Assembly (NCBI GenBank): GCA_003514305.1 | Contig: DORE01000191.1 | Span: forward strand, 4,190 to 14,497 | DNA from: Gammaproteobacteria bacterium | Lineage (GTDB): Bacteria > Pseudomonadota > Gammaproteobacteria > Pseudomonadales > Pseudohongiellaceae | DNA: 10,308 bases | Direction: 5' to 3' | Shown here: piece by piece, positions 6,877 through 10,308 of the stretch | Layout: every line of letters starts with the position of its first letter | How positions within the stretch are numbered: the first letter of the stretch is position 1 | The notes under the pieces: generated by a model | Told to the model about the DNA's origin: nothing | Database searches by the model: none | What the model saw: the letters and a program-made list of their open reading frames with translations, nothing else | Position numbers and translations under genes: made by a program

Positions 6877-6912
6877 AAAGGACACCCATTTGTTATTAAA
6901 TGGGTGTTCTTT
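6877..6912. terminator. 15-bp hairpin, likely (bidirectional) intrinsic terminator behind the transposase
   Basis: The left arm (6877-6891) and right arm (6898-6912) pair over 15 bp, with one G-T wobble, around the 6-base loop GTTATT. On the plus strand a T-rich tail CTTTTGTTTCG follows. On the minus strand the tail is TATATATATATC and then TTATTTTTTT. The only gene clearly reading into it is the minus-strand transposase, which ends 174 bp away. The arms contain GGACACCC and its partner, the core also found just behind the transposase stop, so it may be a transposase-related (REP-like) hairpin rather than, or as well as, a terminator. Confidence 0.7.
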
Positions 6913-7066
6913 CTTTTGTTTCGTGAATTTATTACAAAAATATCGATAGCCCGTTCACTGCTTAGAACAAGACTACCCAATCGACCGACATGATTCGTTT
7001 GATCACCGATCAGACAGCAATATGGATTTATTGGATATTTTCGATCTGGGACTTAGCTCTTGCGTC

Positions 7067-7073
7067 GGGTGTC
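7067..7073 (-). repeat. GACACCC motif just behind the transposase stop
   Basis: GACACCC on the minus strand begins 12 bases after the transposase stop codon, in the context GATAGACACCCGAC. The same 7-mer is in the left arm of the hairpin at 6881-6887 in the opposite orientation, and an ACACCC variant is in the right arm. A 7-mer can recur by chance. The case for a real element rests on its position behind a RAYT gene. Confidence 0.3.
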
Positions 7074-7085
7074 TATCACTTACAA

Positions 7086-8186
7086 TCAGCAATCGTTCCC
7101 GAATAGATACCGGGCAGGTGGTCTTCCCCTGATCCATTTATCAGGATGCTTGAACTTCTCGCCCATTTTCACACGGTATTGACGCAAGTTGATGAGCGAA
7201 GCTTCGCTTCCTGCTGCTTGAGCGTAATATCGGTTGAAGCTCCGTATAGCATCCAGCCATGGTTCAGGGCCAATTCCGATTTCCGCCAGCACACCCGGTC
7301 GTTCCCGCAGGAGCCTCCGCGCTTTTTGTATATCAAACCGCACCACAGCCAACGCCTTGACGGTAATTGTCAAAACCTCAACATAGCTATGATGGGTGAT
7401 GCGGAGTTTGCCGGCAGCGCAGCCTGACATTTCGTTCAGTTTGAGCAACTCAGACCGGCCGCTGGCAGCCTGCTTTTCCAACAGATGGTTAGCTACTCGC
7501 CGAGTAAGCAACCTGTCTTGCCGATGGCTGCGATTTTCCATGTCTTTAGCCTCCACAATCAGGCGCTCCTGAATGGAAGTAAAGTCACTATTTTCCAAAG
7601 AATTAGAAATCCCGGCCCTTACTGGATTCAGATCCACATAAGCCATGCAAGTCACAAGAGCCTTTTCGTCCAGCAGAGCCTGACTCTTGAAGCGACCCTC
7701 CCAAAATCTGCCGGTGCATTCATCCTCACGGTTCGCGCTCCTTGCAAGTGACTCATTCAGGCATCTCATGAACCAGCTGATATCACCCAAACGCATCCGC
7801 CATTCTCTCAGTCTGGCCTGAAGTTGTTTATGCGCAGCTTTCGACTTGCGATTAAGATACAGGGTTTCCATCAGCTTGGCGTTGTTGGGGAATAATGCCG
7901 TCCAACGCTTGATCACATCTTCATCTGACCATTTAGCAAGCTGTTCCTGATCCACATAGAGCACCAGATGATAATGATTGCTCATGACAGCATACGCGCA
8001 CACATCTATAGCAAAATTTGCTGCTAGCTCCTTGATACGTAACACTAACCATCGTTTGCGGTGGTCAAAGTTTTTCCCGCTGACGGGATCATCTCCGCAC
8101 AAATGCGCACGCCTGACGCAGCGCGAGACGCAATGATAGTAGGGAGTTTCTGAAAGGAAGATTTGTTGTGAGCGAGCGCGAGTCAC
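7086..8186 (-). CDS. REP-associated tyrosine transposase (RAYT), Y1/HUH family
   Basis: This 366-residue protein belongs to the IS200/IS605-like Y1 transposase superfamily, in the RAYT branch of single-copy domesticated transposases that nick single-stranded REP hairpins. Seen directly: the N-terminal YYHCVSRCVRRAHLCG (16-31) typical of this branch, the HUH metal-binding motif SNHYHLVLYV (69-78, His71 and His73), GRFWEGRFKSQ (159-169) and YVDLNPVRAG (183-192), whose Tyr183 is the likely nucleophile. A C-terminal extension (about 200-366) ends in ..PPARYLFGNDC. The frame is intact. The start is GTG (8184-8186), chosen because it gives the family-like N-terminus MTRARSQQ. No Shine-Dalgarno precedes it, suggesting low expression. 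No terminal inverted repeats or target-site duplication of a mobile IS are visible, which fits a RAYT rather than an active insertion sequence. Confidence 0.9.
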   Translation of the reverse strand: MTRARSQQIFLSETPYYHCVSRCVRRAHLCGDDPVSGKNFDHRKRWLVLRIKELAANFAIDVCAYAVMSNHYHLVLYVDQEQLAKWSDEDVIKRWTALFPNNAKLMETLYLNRKSKAAHKQLQARLREWRMRLGDISWFMRCLNESLARSANREDECTGRFWEGRFKSQALLDEKALVTCMAYVDLNPVRAGISNSLENSDFTSIQERLIVEAKDMENRSHRQDRLLTRRVANHLLEKQAASGRSELLKLNEMSGCAAGKLRITHHSYVEVLTITVKALAVVRFDIQKARRLLRERPGVLAEIGIGPEPWLDAIRSFNRYYAQAAGSEASLINLRQYRVKMGEKFKHPDKWIRGRPPARYLFGNDC

Positions 8187-8265
8187 GTTTGCTATTTATA
8201 ACGAATAATTCGATTGGTTATTTTCATGCGCTCAGCAATGGTCCATGATTCTCAGAGGTTTAACG

Positions 8266-8293
8266 ATTGTAGAGAGTTTAATCCTCTATGCAA
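8266..8293 (-). promoter_or_regulatory. candidate promoter for the transposase gene
   Basis: On the minus strand, -35 TTGCAT (8288-8293), a 16-base spacer and -10 TACAAT (8266-8271, 5 of 6 consensus bases) would start a transcript near 8259, about 73 bases before the GTG start. It lies in the 183-bp intergenic region shared with the divergent sugar kinase. No comparably good promoter for the kinase was found on the plus strand. Confidence 0.4.
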
Positions 8294-8369
8294 GACTCGT
8301 GACGGGCGTGACACAGCGACACTGGCCCAAACATGCCATTCACCATCACACATTTTCAGGGCAATACAG

Positions 8370-9296
8370 ATGAGAATTGGGATAGATCTCGGGGGTACAA
8401 AAATTGAAGGGGTTATTCTTGATCAAACCGGTGCCGTCGCTGCAAGGAAACGCATACCAACTCCGAACCTAATCTACGAACAAATCCTTGACGCGGTCGT
8501 TGAAGTCGTCACGGATTTGCAAGGCAAGGCAGAGTCAAGGCTTTCGGTCGGAATCGGAACACCAGGTTCCCTCAACCTGAGTTCGAATAAAATGCAAAAC
8601 TGTAACTCCGTCATCCTTAATGGCCAGCCGCTAAAAACTGAGATAGAAGACCGACTGGGCTACGAGATCCGTCTTGAAAATGACGCAAATTGCTTCACTC
8701 TGTCAGAAGCCCATCACGGAGCAGGGGCTGATGCGCACTCTGTCTTTGGCGCAATACTCGGCACTGGCATCGGCGGGGGTGTCGTCATAAATCGAGCGCT
8801 CTTGACTGGACCAAACAGTATCGCCGGCGAATGGGGACACAATCCCGCACCTAATTCAGTCGTTCAGTTGATTAACGGCGATCGAAAGTGTTACTGCGGT
8901 CGAGTAAACTGTATTGAGACCGTATTGTCTGGAAGCGGACTCAGCCAAACCCACAAGGAACGATCTGGTCACTCTTTGAGTGCGCTTGAAATAGCAAAAG
9001 CCGCCGCGTCTGATGCTTCAGCAATGGAAAGCCTGGAAGTTTATTGTTGTCAACTAGCGCAGTGCTTGTCTACAGTGGTAAATCTTTTGGATCCCGACGT
9101 CATTGTGCTAGGCGGTGGACTTTCCAATATCCCGATGCTTTATGAGAGAGTCCCGCTGGAGATGTCAAAATCTGTTTTCACTGACAGAATGACCACCCTC
9201 ATATCGCCTCCTAGATTTGGCGACGCCAGCGGAGCGCTGGGAGCAGCATGCCTGTGGCCCGCCCAAAGAGACTCAGACCGAGAAAGGATGCCTTAA
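8370..9296 (+). CDS. ROK-family sugar kinase, most like fructokinase Mak
   Basis: This ATP-dependent kinase of the ROK family (308 residues, E. coli Mak 302) phosphorylates a hexose in the cytoplasm. Motifs: phosphate-1 loop IGIDLGGTKIEG (3-14), NGQPL (84-88), catalytic Asp in LENDANC (Asp105), phosphate-2 loop GAILGTGIGGGVV (127-139), sugar-binding GEWGHNP (153-159, Glu154), the zinc ligands His157 with CYCGRVNC (Cys174, Cys176, Cys181), and adenosine motif DPDVIVLGGGLSN (241-253). EWGHNP, CYCG, the ETVLSG segment and the C-terminal GAACLWP resemble Mak more than NagK. Substrate (fructose, mannose, glucose or N-acetylglucosamine) remains unproven. The ATG at 8370 is chosen over 8214 because it starts exactly at the family N-terminus MRIGIDLGGTK and has AGGG 9 bases upstream. 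Its last 24 bp overlap the convergent purA. Confidence 0.9.
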   Translation: MRIGIDLGGTKIEGVILDQTGAVAARKRIPTPNLIYEQILDAVVEVVTDLQGKAESRLSVGIGTPGSLNLSSNKMQNCNSVILNGQPLKTEIEDRLGYEIRLENDANCFTLSEAHHGAGADAHSVFGAILGTGIGGGVVINRALLTGPNSIAGEWGHNPAPNSVVQLINGDRKCYCGRVNCIETVLSGSGLSQTHKERSGHSLSALEIAKAAASDASAMESLEVYCCQLAQCLSTVVNLLDPDVIVLGGGLSNIPMLYERVPLEMSKSVFTDRMTTLISPPRFGDASGALGAACLWPAQRDSDRERMP

Positions 9297-10308
9297 CGTG
9301 ATCGTCTCTTCCCGATCGGGGCCAGTCGAGATAATATCAACAGGAACGTCAATGGTCTCCTCGATAAATGTGATGTAGGCACGCGCGTTGGCAGGCAGTT
9401 CCTCCAATCGTTTCGCGCCAACTGTCGTCTCGGACCATCCCGGTAGATCAACATAAATCGGTTTTAGGCTTTCAAAGCTGGCGCAGTCCATCAGGCTGCT
9501 AGACATAACGCCCACTCCTTCATATCCAACGCAAACCCTTACAGTTTCAAGACCATCGAGCACATCCAGCTTGGTCAAACAAATGCCCGACACACTGTTG
9601 ATTCGCACCGCTAGCTTCACAGCAGCCGCATCAAACCACCCGCAACGTCGATCTCTCCCTGTTGTGGCACCCTTCTCATGACCTACGTGAGCTAAGTGCT
9701 TACCGATCTCGTCAAAGAGTTCTGTAGGAAACGGTCCGAAGCCAACTCGAGTGGTATAAGCCTTGGTTATCCCAAGCACATAATCCAGATACAGCGGCCC
9801 ATAGCCACTTCCGGTCGCTGTGCCACCAGCTGTGGTGTTTGAAGAGGTGACAAATGGATAAGTGCCATGATCAATATCTAGTAATGAGCCCTGTGCGCCC
9901 TCGAACAAGATATTGTTGCCAGCTGCTCGATGAGCATGAAGAATGTCAACGGTATCGCTAATCATCGGGCGAACGCTATCGACCGCCGCCAACGTCAACT
10001 CGTAAGTTTCCTTAAAATCAACGCCCTCTATTCCAAAGTACTTTTCGAACCAAAAATTATGATAGTCAACCAAGTTCAACAATTTTTCTCTTAAACGCTC
10101 TGGTTCAAGCGCCTCAGCCAATCGGATTCCCCTTCGCGCCACTTTGTCTTCATATGCTGGACCGATACCTCGCCCGGTTGTTCCGATTTTCGTACTCCCG
10201 TATTGAGCTTCACGCGCCTGATCAAGCTTGATATGAAATGGCAAAATCAGTGGGCAGGCTCCGGAAATCCGGAGGCGGGAGCGAACAGGAATCGAACGAT
10301 CTTCAAGT
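9273..10308 (-). CDS. purA: adenylosuccinate synthetase PurA, N-terminus outside the window
   Basis: PurA condenses IMP and aspartate with GTP to adenylosuccinate, the first committed step from IMP to AMP, in the cytoplasm. The reading frame continues unbroken to the right edge: before ILPFHIKLDQ it reads LEDRSIPVRSRLRISGACPL, which fits the known family sequence, so any start codon near 10244 would be internal. About 344 C-terminal residues are present out of roughly 430. The P-loop region (GDEGKGK) and the catalytic Asp/His lie outside. Visible motifs include GTTGRGIGPAYEDK (IMP/switch region), GAQGSLLDIDHGTYPFVTSS, TAGGTATGSGYGP, GFGPFPTEL and, near the C-terminus, GPDREE..LRHPF, close to the family ending GPDR..T..DPF. 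GRDRRCGWFDA replaces the more common GR.RR.GW.DA form with only mild changes. The stop codon lies inside the 3' end of the convergent sugar kinase. Confidence 0.96.
   Translation of the reverse strand, partial: LEDRSIPVRSRLRISGACPLILPFHIKLDQAREAQYGSTKIGTTGRGIGPAYEDKVARRGIRLAEALEPERLREKLLNLVDYHNFWFEKYFGIEGVDFKETYELTLAAVDSVRPMISDTVDILHAHRAAGNNILFEGAQGSLLDIDHGTYPFVTSSNTTAGGTATGSGYGPLYLDYVLGITKAYTTRVGFGPFPTELFDEIGKHLAHVGHEKGATTGRDRRCGWFDAAAVKLAVRINSVSGICLTKLDVLDGLETVRVCVGYEGVGVMSSSLMDCASFESLKPIYVDLPGWSETTVGAKRLEELPANARAYITFIEETIDVPVDIISTGPDREETITLRHPFSV

Larger units (their letters stand above)
6595..7085. other. AT-rich non-coding stretch between small ORF and transposase
   Basis: No convincing gene lies in these 491 bases. 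The reading frames present are under 40 codons and lack ribosome binding sites. The stretch is markedly AT-rich for the window (6841-6900 has 14 G/C in 60), including an AT-repeat run at 6867-6878. It holds the leader and promoter of the small ORF, a strong terminator-like hairpin (6877-6912), a small inverted repeat TGATC-ACC-GATCA (7000-7012) and a GACACCC motif just behind the transposase stop. A plus-strand small RNA ending at the hairpin was considered, but no credible plus-strand promoter was found. Confidence 0.6.

Noticed and set aside
6764..6912. plus-strand small RNA ending at the strong hairpin
   Set aside because: The hairpin with T-rich tail would make a good 3' end, but no plus-strand -35/-10 pair with acceptable spacing was found. 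The hairpin is explained by the transposase gene on the other strand.
6700..7140. short plus-strand frames (for example 23 codons from 6703, 38 codons from 6990, 36 codons from 7022)
   Set aside because: None has a Shine-Dalgarno or a recognisable sequence, and the last two overlap each other in different frames.
8171..8186. GTGA..TCAC inverted half-sites at the transposase start, as a CRP site
   Set aside because: The spacing between the half-sites is 10-11 bases instead of 6, and the segment lies at and inside the coding start.
10242..10244. TTG as the start codon of purA
   Set aside because: The frame continues upstream to the window edge with sequence matching the PurA family, so this codon is an internal leucine.

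Overview
The window looks like a chromosomal segment of a gammaproteobacterium, probably a Pseudomonas/Cellvibrio/Marinobacter-type environmental or marine lineage. This rests on the rnr-rlmB pair with tRNA-Leu(CAG) just upstream, purA on the same strand further upstream, and RlmB and RNase R proteins that match gammaproteobacterial family patterns from end to end. The genus cannot be fixed from sequence reading alone.

Left part (1-3925, all on the minus strand): a near-consensus sigma70 promoter at 5-33 fires out of the left edge, probably towards the rpsF ribosomal-protein operon. Then, in transcription order from the right, come a strong promoter (3897-3925), tRNA-Leu(CAG), rnr (RNase R) and rlmB (23S rRNA G2251 methyltransferase). 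This is a compact RNA-metabolism block, with rnr and rlmB 17 bp apart. No terminator is visible between the tRNA and rnr.

Middle part (3926-6600): an exported beta-propeller-like protein of unknown function and a renalase-like FAD oxidoreductase read rightward in tandem. They converge on a leftward CopC-like exported protein with altered copper ligands. A 57-aa leftward small ORF follows, with a good Shine-Dalgarno, a perfect 9-bp inverted repeat in its leader and a plausible promoter.

Right part (6600-10308): an AT-rich non-coding stretch carries a 15-bp terminator-like hairpin. Next is a REP-associated tyrosine transposase (RAYT, HUH/Y1 family) on the minus strand, then a divergent ROK-family sugar kinase resembling E. 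coli Mak. The kinase's 3' end overlaps that of purA by 24 bp. purA (adenylosuccinate synthetase) is cut by the right edge, and its N-terminal P-loop part lies outside the window.

The outer parts are conserved housekeeping genes, and the middle is a cassette of accessory single genes between purA and tRNA-Leu/rnr. I see no phage, CRISPR, toxin-antitoxin or defence system. The items most worth a second look are the small ORF with its structured leader, the RAYT with a shared GACACCC motif and hairpin behind it, the unassigned beta-propeller/FAD pair and the CopC-like protein.
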